Part shown: positions 7,005 through 14,508 of the stretch, one piece after another
How the letters are laid out: the number at the start of each line of letters is the position of its first letter
Numbering within the stretch: position 1 is the stretch's first letter
Origin: Candidatus Moraniibacteriota bacterium
GTDB lineage: Bacteria; Patescibacteriota; Minisyncoccia; JAHIHE01; JAGLIN01
DNA length: 19,212 nt
Assembly (NCBI GenBank): GCA_030641185.1
Contig: DAOWHY010000009.1
Coordinates: 1-19,212 of the forward strand
Direction: 5' to 3'
Program-made: the position numbers and the translations under genes
The notes under the pieces: model-generated
Databases searched by the model: none
What the model was told of the DNA's origin: nothing
The model's input: the letters and a program-made list of their open reading frames with translations, nothing else

Positions 7005-7162
7005 TGTCATCCCAGAATTTTTTCTATAACGATAGCACCGATATCTATCAGCATAAATTCCAGAAAAAATGTCTGGGATCCAGTTTATCTCACTTTATTA
7101 AAATTATACGAAAAATATTATTTATTGAGACTTACTGGATTCCCGCCTCCGCGGGAATGACA
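7005..7162. repeat. Dispersed repeat with nested inverted repeats
   Basis: The outer ends are TGTCAT (7005-7010) and ATGACA (7157-7162). Inside, cccagaattttttct (7011-7025) pairs with agaaaaaatgtctggg (7062-7077), and ccagt (7080-7084) pairs with actgg (7134-7138). The right end has a tcccgc-ctcc-gcggga hairpin (7141-7156). Its + strand translation includes WIPASAGMT, a signature of a very widespread bacterial intergenic repeat that often yields false small ORFs. It lies between the HtrA-like gene and the polytopic membrane protein gene. Confidence 0.8.
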
Positions 7163-7186
7163 AAATATAGGTAAATTCTAATTTAT

Positions 7187-8002
7187 TTAAACGATATCCC
7201 ATTTACTGGTGATAAAAATAAAACTTATGGCTGACATAAAAAATATCAAATTTGAAAAAACAGTTTTTCTGCTAAGCTCATTTCTTAAATAGTTCCGTAA
7301 AATATTCCAGAAAGAATAGTAAAAAGACAATATTATCGCGCCAACGGTTAAATGATTAACCGGAAGAAAACTAATTATCCAAACTAATTCTAACGCGATA
7401 AATCCAAATAAAAAAGAATAAAAAGTGAATGTTTTATTTTTGAAGGAATCGAGATGAAGCTCAAGAGTTTTACTTTTTAAAAAATTTATTCTCGTGAGAT
7501 ATAGGGTTGAAAAAAATATACTTATGGAAATCGCAAACATAATTGACCACACGGGCAAATCAAAATCAAGATATAATCCATACATTCCGCTTGACAATAA
7601 AAAAATTGAAGTTAAAACAATTGTCTGATTTAAATTAAATCCGGAGTCAAGTATTTTCGCTTCCATTTTTTCCTTTTGTTTTAAATTTTCTTGTTGCATA
7701 AAAAACCTATTCAATCCGATAAGCGTGATTGTAAACAGCAAAGAGGAAAATATGATATATAATTGCTGGAAATTATTTTTCCCCAGCGTAAGAAGAAATA
7801 AAACGCTGCTTGTTGTGAAAAGCATAGTTAAGATAATCGGAAGAAATCTGTGTTTAGTTACCCAAAAAGCGCTTAAAGCGGAAATCAGAAATAAGGCGAT
7901 GAGCGATAAATAAGACAAGCCTACGCTTTCAAAGAAAAATTTCATCATTATAAAAAAGACAAGAGACGGAACTATGAATTTTAAGTATGACGATATTTTC
8001 AT
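7187..8002 (-). CDS. Polytopic membrane protein of unknown function
   Basis: The 271-residue product is almost entirely hydrophobic, with about nine predicted membrane segments. They fall roughly at 8-24, 29-48, 54-73, 80-98, 126-145, 149-169, 192-213, 216-234 and 249-266. A charged cytoplasmic loop (104-120, QENLKQKEKMEAK) splits it into two halves. No active-site or transporter motif is visible. The stretch PVNHLTVGAII near 214-224 looks like the best conserved part, but I cannot name the family. It lies between the FtsZ-like gene and the dispersed repeat on the same strand. A transport, lipid or cell-envelope role is possible but only a guess. Confidence 0.7.
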   Translation of the reverse strand: MKISSYLKFIVPSLVFFIMMKFFFESVGLSYLSLIALFLISALSAFWVTKHRFLPIILTMLFTTSSVLFLLTLGKNNFQQLYIIFSSLLFTITLIGLNRFFMQQENLKQKEKMEAKILDSGFNLNQTIVLTSIFLLSSGMYGLYLDFDLPVWSIMFAISISIFFSTLYLTRINFLKSKTLELHLDSFKNKTFTFYSFLFGFIALELVWIISFLPVNHLTVGAIILSFYYSFWNILRNYLRNELSRKTVFSNLIFFMSAISFIFITSKWDIV

Positions 8003-8093
8003 TTGATTTTGTTGGATTATTTTTTGTACTGTTTTAATTATATAGTATCACAGTATTTATGTAAATTAAAAATATTAAAATTTCAAAACAAAA

Positions 8094-8112
8094 AACTGAC
8101 TATAAATCAGTT
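8094..8112 (-). terminator. Intrinsic terminator after the FtsZ-like gene
   Basis: Read on the - strand, aactga-tttatag-tcagtt forms a 6-bp stem followed by TTTTTG. It lies about 40 bases after the stop of the FtsZ-like gene. A diverged relative of the same segment occurs near 9318-9362, downstream of another - strand gene. Confidence 0.55.
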
Positions 8113-8152
8113 CTAAATAACAAAAAATATAATATGCTATGCCTCTTACATC

Positions 8153-9067
8153 CTAACTTCCAATCACAACTATTTTTAATTTGCCTTCCATTTTATCATC
8201 GCTCACTATTCCAAAAATAATCTTTTCTTGCCCGCCTGATTTTTTATGTATTTTTTCACCGATTTGTTTTACCTCGTCCATTAACAAATCTTTGCCGGCG
8301 TAAATGATATAGAGAACTTTTTTTAAACAATCTTGCTGATTGGTTAAATTAGTTTTTGAAAAAAGATTATTTACAACAGCGGATATTTCTTTTTTTGAAC
8401 CAGCAGAATTATTAAAGAATGTCTCGCCGGAATTTTTGACGATGGTTTTCAAATCGGCAAAGTCAACATTGATAACGCCGTATTCAATAACTATATCAAG
8501 AATAACAACGATGGCGTCGGCGATGATTTTGTCCATTTGCGTGAAAGCGTCAATCGCGCTTATTTTTTGTTTAGCGACTTTTTCGTTGTCAACCACCAAA
8601 AGAGCGTCAACTTCTTTTTTCAAGATGTCTTTCATTTCTTTAACTGTTTTTTGTCTTGCTTTGCCTTCAAAATGAAACGCGGTTGATCCGACAAAAAATA
8701 CCAGCGCTCCCTCTTTTTTAAACAAGCGCGCTATTTCTTTTGTTTGAATAGTGGATACTTTATTGGCTAAATTGCCAACCAAAAATACAATATCAGTTCC
8801 ATTGGCTAATTTTAAGATTTCCTTTTGTTTTTCATCAATGATTTTGTTTGCTATTTCTTCAATATTTCTATTCTGTTCTATATCAAAACTATAAGGAAGT
8901 TCGATTTTGTTTTCTATTTTCAACCGATTAAACACTTTCCCCGCCACAGAAACAGCGCCCAACTCCACGCCTTTTTCTGTTAGCTTATCTAATCTTTCCA
9001 ACACATTACATCCCCGATTTCCGATTGAGATGACTTTGATGTTGATTGGTGGGTTTGGTTTTGGCAT
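8153..9067 (-). CDS. Divergent FtsZ/tubulin-like protein lacking the GTP-binding signature
   Basis: The 304-residue product follows FtsZ block by block. The first strand and loop are IKVISIGNRGCNVLERL (10-26). GTDIVFLVGNLANKVST (90-106) matches the FtsZ GADMVF strand and following loop. FHFEGKARQK (131-140) matches FTFEGKRR. VDALLVVDNEKV (153-164) matches VDTLIVIPN-K, and GVINVDFADLKTIV (197-210) matches the T7 loop. The tubulin signature GGGTGTG is replaced by GNLANKVS, so GTP binding is unlikely. The T7-loop acidic residues Asp202 and Asp205, which in FtsZ act on the neighbouring subunit's nucleotide, are kept. The protein is shorter than FtsZ and ends in KIVVIGS with no visible C-terminal partner-binding peptide. 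It may copolymerise with, or cap, a true FtsZ. It has no ftsA or ftsZ neighbour here. Confidence 0.75.
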   Translation of the reverse strand: MPKPNPPINIKVISIGNRGCNVLERLDKLTEKGVELGAVSVAGKVFNRLKIENKIELPYSFDIEQNRNIEEIANKIIDEKQKEILKLANGTDIVFLVGNLANKVSTIQTKEIARLFKKEGALVFFVGSTAFHFEGKARQKTVKEMKDILKKEVDALLVVDNEKVAKQKISAIDAFTQMDKIIADAIVVILDIVIEYGVINVDFADLKTIVKNSGETFFNNSAGSKKEISAVVNNLFSKTNLTNQQDCLKKVLYIIYAGKDLLMDEVKQIGEKIHKKSGGQEKIIFGIVSDDKMEGKLKIVVIGS

Positions 9068-9112
9068 GGGTTTTGGTTTATTGATAATTTTTTAAATCTC
9101 TTTTTTTGTTAA

Positions 9113-9295
9113 TCACAGCTTCTCGCCACATTTCTTGCATTTATAATCATCTAATGGATATATCGAATTTCCAGCATTATCAACATTAATAATACTATTT
9201 TCTAATTTGATTGTTCCATAATCGCCACACTTTTCACATTTATATTGCAAAGTACTTGTTGTCTTTAGTGAGGTTATGTTAATTGGTTTTATCAT
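9113..9295 (-). CDS. Small zinc-ribbon protein
   Basis: The 60-residue product has two CxxCG knuckles, CEKCG at Cys20/Cys23 and CKKCG at Cys53/Cys56, which would bind one zinc. The region between them is short and polar. It has no membrane segment. Such stand-alone ribbons can bind nucleic acid or protein and the target is unknown. The start ATG at 9295 fits the end of the flanking leader. It lies between the FtsZ-like gene and a cluster of small anchored proteins on the same strand. Confidence 0.65.
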   Translation of the reverse strand: MIKPINITSLKTTSTLQYKCEKCGDYGTIKLENSIINVDNAGNSIYPLDDYKCKKCGEKL

Positions 9296-9317
9296 GTTTT
9301 TTATTTATTGTTTTAAT

Positions 9318-9362
9318 ATTTAAGATTTCAAAGCGAAAAAAGTTAACTATAAATCAATTTTT
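9318..9362 (-). repeat. Diverged second copy of the terminator-like segment
   Basis: Bases 9318-9362 align with 8070-8115: both share ATTTCAAA, an A-run and ACTATAAATCA in the same order and orientation. Each lies downstream of a - strand gene, here the one ending at 9374. The stem in this copy is weaker (ttga-tttatag-ttaa) but is still followed by a T-run on the - strand. Confidence 0.45.
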
Positions 9363-9373
9363 ACGATGAAAAT

Positions 9374-9802
9374 CTATAATCTTATTTCTCCATCTGAATA
9401 TTCTAAAATAAATTTTTTATAATCTTCCCATTGTTCTGGAAATTGAAATGAAGTTATTTTATTTTTTGTTAATGCATTGTAAACAAAATATTCCCTACCT
9501 CCAGTTAGACGATGAGTCACATATAAACAACTATCATCTTTGGGACTATAAAAAATCATTTCAAACATTTCCATACTTAGAAAGGGCATTGATTCACTTA
9601 TTTCTTTTTTTATACCTTCAGCATATTCTTCGCACTCTATTTTCTTTTTGAAATAATCCGCTTTTTTATCCTCTTCTATTTTAATAGTTTGTTGTCTCTC
9701 AATAGACTTTTGTTTATTAACCTGGCTCGCATAATAAAAACCGCCCAAAATAATACTTGCTAATAGAATTGCGATTGATAAAACTATTTTATCTTTGTTC
9801 AT
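9374..9802 (-). CDS. Small single-pass membrane-anchored protein
   Basis: The 142-residue product has a hydrophobic segment at about residues 7-27, then a basic, helical stretch (VNKQKSIERQQTIKIEEDKK) and a soluble C-terminal domain with two cysteines (57 and 93). Similar proteins with an N-terminal anchor followed by NKQKSIERQQ are familiar from Patescibacteria genomes, without assigned function. That is memory, not a search. Two sibling genes with the same architecture follow on its 5' side. The bases before its ATG closely match those before the gene starting at 10615, so the three may be related by duplication or controlled alike. Confidence 0.7.
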   Translation of the reverse strand: MNKDKIVLSIAILLASIILGGFYYASQVNKQKSIERQQTIKIEEDKKADYFKKKIECEEYAEGIKKEISESMPFLSMEMFEMIFYSPKDDSCLYVTHRLTGGREYFVYNALTKNKITSFQFPEQWEDYKKFILEYSDGEIRL

Positions 9803-9855
9803 ATTTTAAATCTTAATAATAAATAGAATACAAAAAGACTTAACTTCTACTGTTT

Positions 9856-10194
9856 TCAATAAGTCATATTCTCAATTTTTTCTTTTAGAAAAATCGGCAA
9901 ACATTTTTCCAGTTCAGATTTTGGAATCATTTTTCCACTCGTACTTTTGCAATTTTTTAGTTCGCGAAAATAACAATCACTAGCATATCTAGCAGGAATC
10001 ATTTCTTGGTCACAAATTGGTTTCAGTCTTCTCTCTTCTGCTTCTACAAAAAATTCTTCCCAATCTTCGTCATCTGCTTGTTTTTCTTGTAAATACATTT
10101 CTTCGCCGTCTGTCTGTTTCTCTTGCAAATATATTACATATCCCACTATAAGTAAAAGTAACAAAATTAGTAAAACAGTAAATTTTTTATTCAT
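9856..10194 (-). CDS. Small membrane-anchored protein with a 12-residue tandem repeat
   Basis: The 112-residue product has a membrane segment at about 5-22. Two tandem copies of a 12-residue unit follow (YLQEKQTDGEEM, then YLQEKQADDEDW). After them comes a small domain with four cysteines (61, 74, 82, 94) that could form disulfides outside the membrane. The unit is acidic and could act as a spacer. No known domain is recognised. It ends with TGA and lies between two other anchored proteins on the same strand. An outside-facing, cell-surface location is the most likely reading. Confidence 0.68.
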   Translation of the reverse strand: MNKKFTVLLILLLLLIVGYVIYLQEKQTDGEEMYLQEKQADDEDWEEFFVEAEERRLKPICDQEMIPARYASDCYFRELKNCKSTSGKMIPKSELEKCLPIFLKEKIENMTY

Positions 10195-10204
10195 GGTATT
10201 TGGG

Positions 10205-10615
10205 TTATTTTTTTTCTTGATTAATTTTCCACTTTAATCCAACTTTTTTCATTTCATAATTTATCGAATACACATCATCTTTCCCTTCATAATTTCTAGT
10301 AAGTTCCACTTGTAAAAAGGCACGATCACTACCGAATTTATGTGAGATATTTTGAATTGTAAAATTTCTAATTGGTTCAGCATCATAAGCTTTTTCTTTT
10401 TCACAAGTAGAATTCCACTTTTCAACATCACGATATAGACAATCTGTGAAAGAAACACAATCACCAGCAGTTCTATATTGAAAGGCTTGGTTAAAATCTC
10501 TCTTAATAAAAAATTTACTATTTATTCCTATGTCTACTATAAATAACCCAGCAAGAACAAAACCTAATATTATCGAACCTATGCCGAGCACAAAAGGTTT
10601 AATAAATTTCTTCAT
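10205..10615 (-). CDS. Small membrane-anchored protein, start placed at 10615
   Basis: The 136-residue product begins MKKFIKPFVLG, has a membrane segment at about residues 8-28, and a soluble domain ending in VYSINYEMKKVGLKWKI. The end looks like the last strands of a cystatin- or NTF2-like fold, as in DUF4878-type lipoproteins, but I am not sure. Two cysteines (22 and 28 residues after the anchor region) lie in AGDCVSFTDCLY. An upstream in-frame ATG at 10705 would add 30 residues read through the GC-rich hairpin block. I reject it because the leader just before 10615 matches the leader before the gene starting at 9802. It ends 10 bases before the next gene's start. Confidence 0.68.
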   Translation of the reverse strand: MKKFIKPFVLGIGSIILGFVLAGLFIVDIGINSKFFIKRDFNQAFQYRTAGDCVSFTDCLYRDVEKWNSTCEKEKAYDAEPIRNFTIQNISHKFGSDRAFLQVELTRNYEGKDDVYSINYEMKKVGLKWKINQEKK

Positions 10616-10643
10616 ATTTTTAATCTTAATAACAAATAAAACT

Positions 10644-10716
10644 TCACAAAAAAGGTCTCCCGTCGGCGACGATCCTTTCGGATCGCCCAATGCCCTTTCA
10701 GGCAAAGATTTAAGAC
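10644..10716 (-). repeat. GC-rich multi-hairpin block in the leader of the 10615 gene
   Basis: Read on the - strand, the block contains tgcc-tgaaag-ggca, then cgatcc-gaaa-ggatcg with a GNRA-type GAAA loop, then cgtcg-c-cgacg, and finally gggagacc followed by six T. It is much richer in G and C than its surroundings. It lies between the BRO-N gene and the anchored-protein genes. It could be a dispersed palindromic repeat, a composite terminator for the clpB operon or a structured leader. Its translation (ALGDPKGSSPTGDL) looks like repeat-derived peptide, not protein. Confidence 0.6.
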
Positions 10717-10749
10717 AAGATAGAAATTTACAAATAAATTATTTTAACT

Positions 10750-11598
10750 TTATTTTTTAGCCTCTAATTTTAATCTTTCTTTATGACTCAATGCTTTAAA
10801 ATTATTTTTTGAAACCAAAGATCTGCCAAGACGCTTTTCTAATTTCTTCCTTGCTCCGCCGGCAATATCACCGCCAGTCTTAGCGTCCGCTTTTAATTTT
10901 GATACGCCTTGCGAATTTTCATTGCGATGAATTTCAGTGGTGGCGCGTTCGCCCAGCATATTAAAGATCAACTCAAAATCATCCATATGATCGCGCAAAT
11001 TCTCGCGTTTTAATTTCTTCAATTTTTTGTATTCACTTGGCGTGACTCCAAAAGCCGCCTTGGAAATTTCCGCAGTTAAAATTTCATATTCTCGCTGTTC
11101 CTTAGCTCCTCTATTTTTCCATTCATCAGTTAATTCCTCGCGAATAGCAATTCCCCGCATTCTTTTTTCTATCCAACCATCAGAATATCCTTTCGCTTTA
11201 TACAACATCCTCGTTCTTTTAGTCGCCAATTCTGGATCTTCAATTTCTTTTATTCTCTCATAACCGACTTTCGCCAGCCAGCGCTTAAATGGCTCAGCCT
11301 TAGAAGAAGGAATAGATTGGATAATGCGAAAAATTCCTTCGGCGTTGGCGCAGTTTAATTCTTGTTTTCCGCCAGCAGTATCTATGGAAAGGGGGGTGGC
11401 AATTTGCCCCCACCCTTTTGCTAACTCAGGATCTCTGCGGCGCATATCCTTAATATACCCGTTTGGCTGAACAGAATCTGTCAAAGCTTCAACAACATCA
11501 ACAATAACAAACCACCATTCATTATTATAAATAGTTTTTCTTATTTCTTTGCCTTTAAATAGGGCGATTTTAGTTGTGGTGATAATTTCTTTTGGCAT
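10750..11598 (-). CDS. BRO-N domain protein (phage antirepressor-like)
   Basis: The 282-residue product has an N-terminal BRO-N domain at about residues 10-120. It shows the typical start FKGKEIRKTIYNNEWWFVIVDVV and a later segment ending RWLAKVGYERIKEI. BRO-N proteins bind DNA and occur in phages, and bacterial DinD-like proteins share the domain. The C-terminal half has a conserved-looking middle (ELTDEWKNRGAKE, AAFGVTPSEYKKLK) and a basic tail (ARKKLEKRLGRSLVSKNNF). The start lies three bases after the clpB stop, so the two are probably cotranscribed. That is an odd partner for a chaperone and could mean control of or by stress. The target is unknown. An old prophage-derived gene is also possible. 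Confidence 0.8.
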   Translation of the reverse strand: MPKEIITTTKIALFKGKEIRKTIYNNEWWFVIVDVVEALTDSVQPNGYIKDMRRRDPELAKGWGQIATPLSIDTAGGKQELNCANAEGIFRIIQSIPSSKAEPFKRWLAKVGYERIKEIEDPELATKRTRMLYKAKGYSDGWIEKRMRGIAIREELTDEWKNRGAKEQREYEILTAEISKAAFGVTPSEYKKLKKLKRENLRDHMDDFELIFNMLGERATTEIHRNENSQGVSKLKADAKTGGDIAGGARKKLEKRLGRSLVSKNNFKALSHKERLKLEAKK

Positions 11599-11601
11599 AA
11601 A

Positions 11602-14229
11602 TTAAATCTTTTTTAAAATAATCTCATCTTTCTTCGCATCAATCTTAACAGCATCTTTTTCCTTAATTTTTCCTTCAATAATTTCCAAGGCAAGTTTGTC
11701 TAATATCTCGTTTTGGATAACTCTTTTTAACGGTCTCGCGCCATAAGACGGCTCATATCCCTTAGAAGCAATTAACTCTTTTGCTTTTTGGCTGACTTCT
11801 ATTTTTATATTTTGTTTTGCCAGTCTTTTAGAAATAAGATCTATTTGCAATTCCACGATTTGAGCAATTTCTTTTTTATTCAATGGATGGAAAATTACGA
11901 TCTCGTCAAGACGGTTCAAAAACTCCGGCTTAAAATGATTTTTTAGTTCCGCTTTTATTTTATTCTCAAATTCTTTTTCATCTTTGTCTTTTTTCTTATT
12001 GCGATTTACAAATCCTAACGAAGAGTATTCCTGAATAGCCTCATTTCCTATATTTGAAGTCATTATCAATATAGTGTTTTTAAAATTTACAACCCTGCCC
12101 TTGGCATCAGTTAATCTTCCATTGTCAAATATCTGTAAAAATATATTGAATACTTCCGGATGCGCTTTTTCAATTTCGTCAAAAAGAATAACCGCGTATG
12201 GTCTTTTTCTAATTGCCTCGGTCAATTGGCCGCCTTCTTCAAATCCCACATATCCGGGAGGAGAGCCAATCATTTTAGAAACGGCGTGGCGTTCCATATA
12301 TTCGCTCATATCAATTCTGATTATCGCGTTTTCGTCGTTGAACATAAATTCGGCCAGCGCTTTTGCCAGCTCTGTTTTCCCTACTCCGGTGGGACCCATA
12401 AATATAAACGATCCAACCGGTTTATTTTCTTCGGATATGCCGGCTCTGCTTCTGCGTACTGCGTTTGAGACAACTTTAATCGCTTTTTTTTGTCCAACAA
12501 TTCTTTTTGAAATTTCTTCCTCCATTTTTACGAGCTTTTTAGATTCTTCCCGCATCATTTTAGTCACCGTAATTCCCGTCCAGCGAGAAACAACCTTGGC
12601 AATATCTTCTTCTGTAACTTCTTCTTTCAAAATTGGACGACTACCCTGAATTCTAACAAGTTTTTTTTGCTGCCCTTTAATTTTATTTTCCAGTTCTGGA
12701 ATTTTTCCATATCTAATTTCCGCGACTTTTTGCAAGTCAGATTCCCTTTCGGAAATTTCCGCTTCTTGTCTTAATTTGTCTATTTCCTTTTTTGAGTTTC
12801 GGATATTTAAAATTATTTCCTTTTCGTTTTTCCACTGAACCTCCAGATCTTTATTTTTTTCTTTCAAATCGGCAATCGTTTTTTCAAGCTCTTTTAATCT
12901 ATTTTTTGCTTCAATATCCTTTTCTTTCTGAAGAGCTTTTTTTTCAATCTCAAACCTGACAAGATCTCTTTTTACGCTATCAAGTTCAACCGGCATACTG
13001 TCAATTTCCATACGCAGCGCCGAAGCGGCTTCGTCCATAAGATCAACCGCTTTGTCTGGGAGAAATCTATCTGAAACATAACGCGAAGATAAAACAGCGG
13101 CGCTGACTAGAGCGGAATCGGTTATTCTCACTCCATGATGGACTTCATATTTTTCTTTAATCCCTCTTAATATTGAAATTGTGTTTTCCACGCTCGGCTC
13201 GTTGACATAAACCGGTTGAAATCTTCTTTCCAGAGCAGCGTCTTTTTCTATATATTTTTGGTATTCTTTTGAGGTTGTTGCTCCAATTGCGTGTAGTTTC
13301 CCTCTTGCCAGGGCTGGCTTTAACATATTTGACGCGTCCATAGATCCCTCTGTGGCGCCTGCCCCAACTAACGCGTGAAGTTCGTCAATAAAAAGAATGG
13401 TTTTTCCCTGCGACTCTTCTACCTCTTTTAAAATCGCTTTCAATCGCTCTTCAAATTCTCCTCTGAATTTTGTTCCAGCAATCAACGATCCAAGATCCAA
13501 AGAAATTAAACTTTTATTTTTTAAACTCTCTGGCACGTCACCGGCAATTATTCTTTGAGCAAGTCCTTCGGCAATAGCTGTTTTTCCAGTTCCCGCTTCG
13601 CCGATCAGAACCGGATTATTTTTTGTCCTTCTTGAAAGCACTTGCATAACCCTTCTTATTTCATCATCCCTTCCTATTACCGGATCAAGTTTTTTTTCTT
13701 TCGCAAGTCTTGTAAGATTCTGCGCGTATTTTTCCAAAACCTGAAATTTGCTTTCAGGCTCTGTGTCAATAACTCTTTGAGAGCCTCTGACTTCAGCAAG
13801 AACTTTTAAAATATTTTCGTAATTAACTTCATGTTTGTCAAGTATTTTTTTAGCCTGTCCATCTGTTTCAGCCATTGATAATAAAATATGCTCTGTGCTT
13901 ATAAAATCATCTTTTAATTTATTTGCCTCCTTCCCTGAATTTTCTAAGATCTTTCCCAAGTACGGTGTTAGATAAACCTGCCCGGCAATTGGCGGAGCCG
14001 CTTGAATTTTAGGAATTTTTTTAATTGCCTCATCAACTTTGGCTTCCACAAAATTTATTTGGACATTCAGCTTATTTAGAATTGACAAAACAACTCCCCC
14101 TTCTTGTCTTATTAAAGATAGAAAAAGATGCAGAGTGTCAACCTGTTGTTGTGAATAATCGGAAGCGAGAACGTGCGCCGCGGAAATCGCCTCCTGTGAT
14201 TTAGTTGTAAATTTATTTGGATTGATCAT
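11602..14229 (-). CDS. clpB: ATP-dependent disaggregase ClpB
   Basis: The 875-residue product has all ClpB parts in order. They are an N-terminal Clp_N double repeat (1-150) and NBD1 with Walker A GEAGTGKT (210-217), Walker B ILFIDE (278-283) and arginine pair ALERRF (332-337). A long coiled-coil M-domain follows at about 410-530. NBD2 has Walker A GPTGVGKT (612-619), pore loop GYVGFEEGG (659-667) and Walker B VILFDE (680-685). The M-domain length separates it from ClpA and from the shorter ClpC. Length is close to E. coli ClpB (857). It pulls polypeptides from aggregates with DnaK in the cytoplasm. Pore loop 1 has Phe255 ([10 protein letters not shown]). A promoter is recognisable at 14325-14353 and the leader can fold into a long hairpin. 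No CIRCE operator is seen. Confidence 0.97.
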   Translation of the reverse strand: MINPNKFTTKSQEAISAAHVLASDYSQQQVDTLHLFLSLIRQEGGVVLSILNKLNVQINFVEAKVDEAIKKIPKIQAAPPIAGQVYLTPYLGKILENSGKEANKLKDDFISTEHILLSMAETDGQAKKILDKHEVNYENILKVLAEVRGSQRVIDTEPESKFQVLEKYAQNLTRLAKEKKLDPVIGRDDEIRRVMQVLSRRTKNNPVLIGEAGTGKTAIAEGLAQRIIAGDVPESLKNKSLISLDLGSLIAGTKFRGEFEERLKAILKEVEESQGKTILFIDELHALVGAGATEGSMDASNMLKPALARGKLHAIGATTSKEYQKYIEKDAALERRFQPVYVNEPSVENTISILRGIKEKYEVHHGVRITDSALVSAAVLSSRYVSDRFLPDKAVDLMDEAASALRMEIDSMPVELDSVKRDLVRFEIEKKALQKEKDIEAKNRLKELEKTIADLKEKNKDLEVQWKNEKEIILNIRNSKKEIDKLRQEAEISERESDLQKVAEIRYGKIPELENKIKGQQKKLVRIQGSRPILKEEVTEEDIAKVVSRWTGITVTKMMREESKKLVKMEEEISKRIVGQKKAIKVVSNAVRRSRAGISEENKPVGSFIFMGPTGVGKTELAKALAEFMFNDENAIIRIDMSEYMERHAVSKMIGSPPGYVGFEEGGQLTEAIRKRPYAVILFDEIEKAHPEVFNIFLQIFDNGRLTDAKGRVVNFKNTILIMTSNIGNEAIQEYSSLGFVNRNKKKDKDEKEFENKIKAELKNHFKPEFLNRLDEIVIFHPLNKKEIAQIVELQIDLISKRLAKQNIKIEVSQKAKELIASKGYEPSYGARPLKRVIQNEILDKLALEIIEGKIKEKDAVKIDAKKDEIILKKI

Positions 14230-14239
14230 GGTGTCATAT

Positions 14240-14322
14240 AAACATTAAAACATATAAACATTAAAACAATAGAAATTTCACGCACTGCTTTTATGTTTTA
14301 GTGTCCTTATGTTTTAATGTTT
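14240..14322 (-). promoter_or_regulatory. Long inverted repeat in the clpB leader
   Basis: Bases 14240-14268 are nearly the reverse complement of 14294-14322: 25 of 29 positions match, with the first 15 perfect. The loop is about 25 bases. With transcription starting near 14318, the leader would fold into a long AU-rich stem ending about ten bases before the clpB start. One arm contains a 16-bp direct repeat (14235-14250 and 14251-14266). Such a stem before a heat-shock gene could act as an RNA thermometer; this is inference. Confidence 0.55.
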
Positions 14323-14324
14323 TA

Positions 14325-14353
14325 ATTTTAGCTTTTTAAAACAAAAAAGTCAA
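14325..14353 (-). promoter_or_regulatory. Sigma70-type promoter for clpB
   Basis: On the - strand, TTGACT (14353-14348) is followed after exactly 17 bases by TAAAAT (14330-14325), close to the TTGACA/TATAAT consensus. It would start transcription near 14318, about 90 bases before the clpB ATG. Confidence 0.6.
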
Positions 14354-14360
14354 AATAATA

Positions 14361-14374
14361 TTTAGTATACTAAA
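14361..14374. promoter_or_regulatory. Perfect 14-bp palindrome between divergent promoters
   Basis: tttagtatactaaa is its own reverse complement. It lies 8 bases upstream of the clpB -35 box and covers the -35 position of the pilin promoter. This is a good place for an operator acting on both directions. No known binding motif is recognised and AT-rich palindromes of this size can arise by chance. Confidence 0.4.
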
Positions 14375-14385
14375 CACCAGTATTG

Positions 14386-14394
14386 TGGTATAAT
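14386..14394 (+). promoter_or_regulatory. Extended -10 promoter for the pilin genes
   Basis: TGGTATAAT has a perfect TATAAT with the TGn extension. No good -35 box is seen 17 bases upstream (tatact), as is common for extended -10 promoters. Transcription would start near 14401, about 108 bases before the first pilin ATG. Confidence 0.5.
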
Positions 14395-14446
14395 AAAAAA
14401 AGTTAGAACTCATTTGATTTTTAAAATTCAAATTCAATTATTTAGA

Positions 14447-14478
14447 ACTTACGCGTTTGAAGCGTAGAACGCGTAAGT
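14447..14478. repeat. Perfect 11-bp inverted repeat in the pilin leader
   Basis: acttacgcgtt and aacgcgtaagt form a perfect 11-bp stem around a 10-base loop. The loop itself repeats part of the motif (gcgtag). It lies 31 bases before the first pilin ATG. There is no T-run, so it is more likely a palindromic repeat or leader structure than a terminator. Confidence 0.65.
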
Positions 14479-14508
14479 CCCGTTGTTAAAAAAGGTAGAA
14501 TCAATTTT

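Noticed and set aside
6968..7174. 68-residue ORF on the + strand ending WIPASAGMTKYR
   Set aside because: WIPASAGMT is the usual false translation of a widespread intergenic repeat, and the ORF spans the inverted-repeat element at 7005-7162.
10616..10705. 30-codon N-terminal extension of the small anchored protein
   Set aside because: It is read through the GC-rich hairpin block, and starting at 10615 gives a normal membrane-anchor N-terminus with a leader that matches a sibling gene.
12074..12649. 191-residue ORF on the + strand
   Set aside because: It lies antisense within clpB and has the hydrophobic, serine-rich look of a reverse-strand shadow. clpB is certain here.
14361..14374. CIRCE (HrcA) operator for clpB
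   Set aside because: The palindrome lacks the TTAGCACTC arms and the nine-base spacer of CIRCE.
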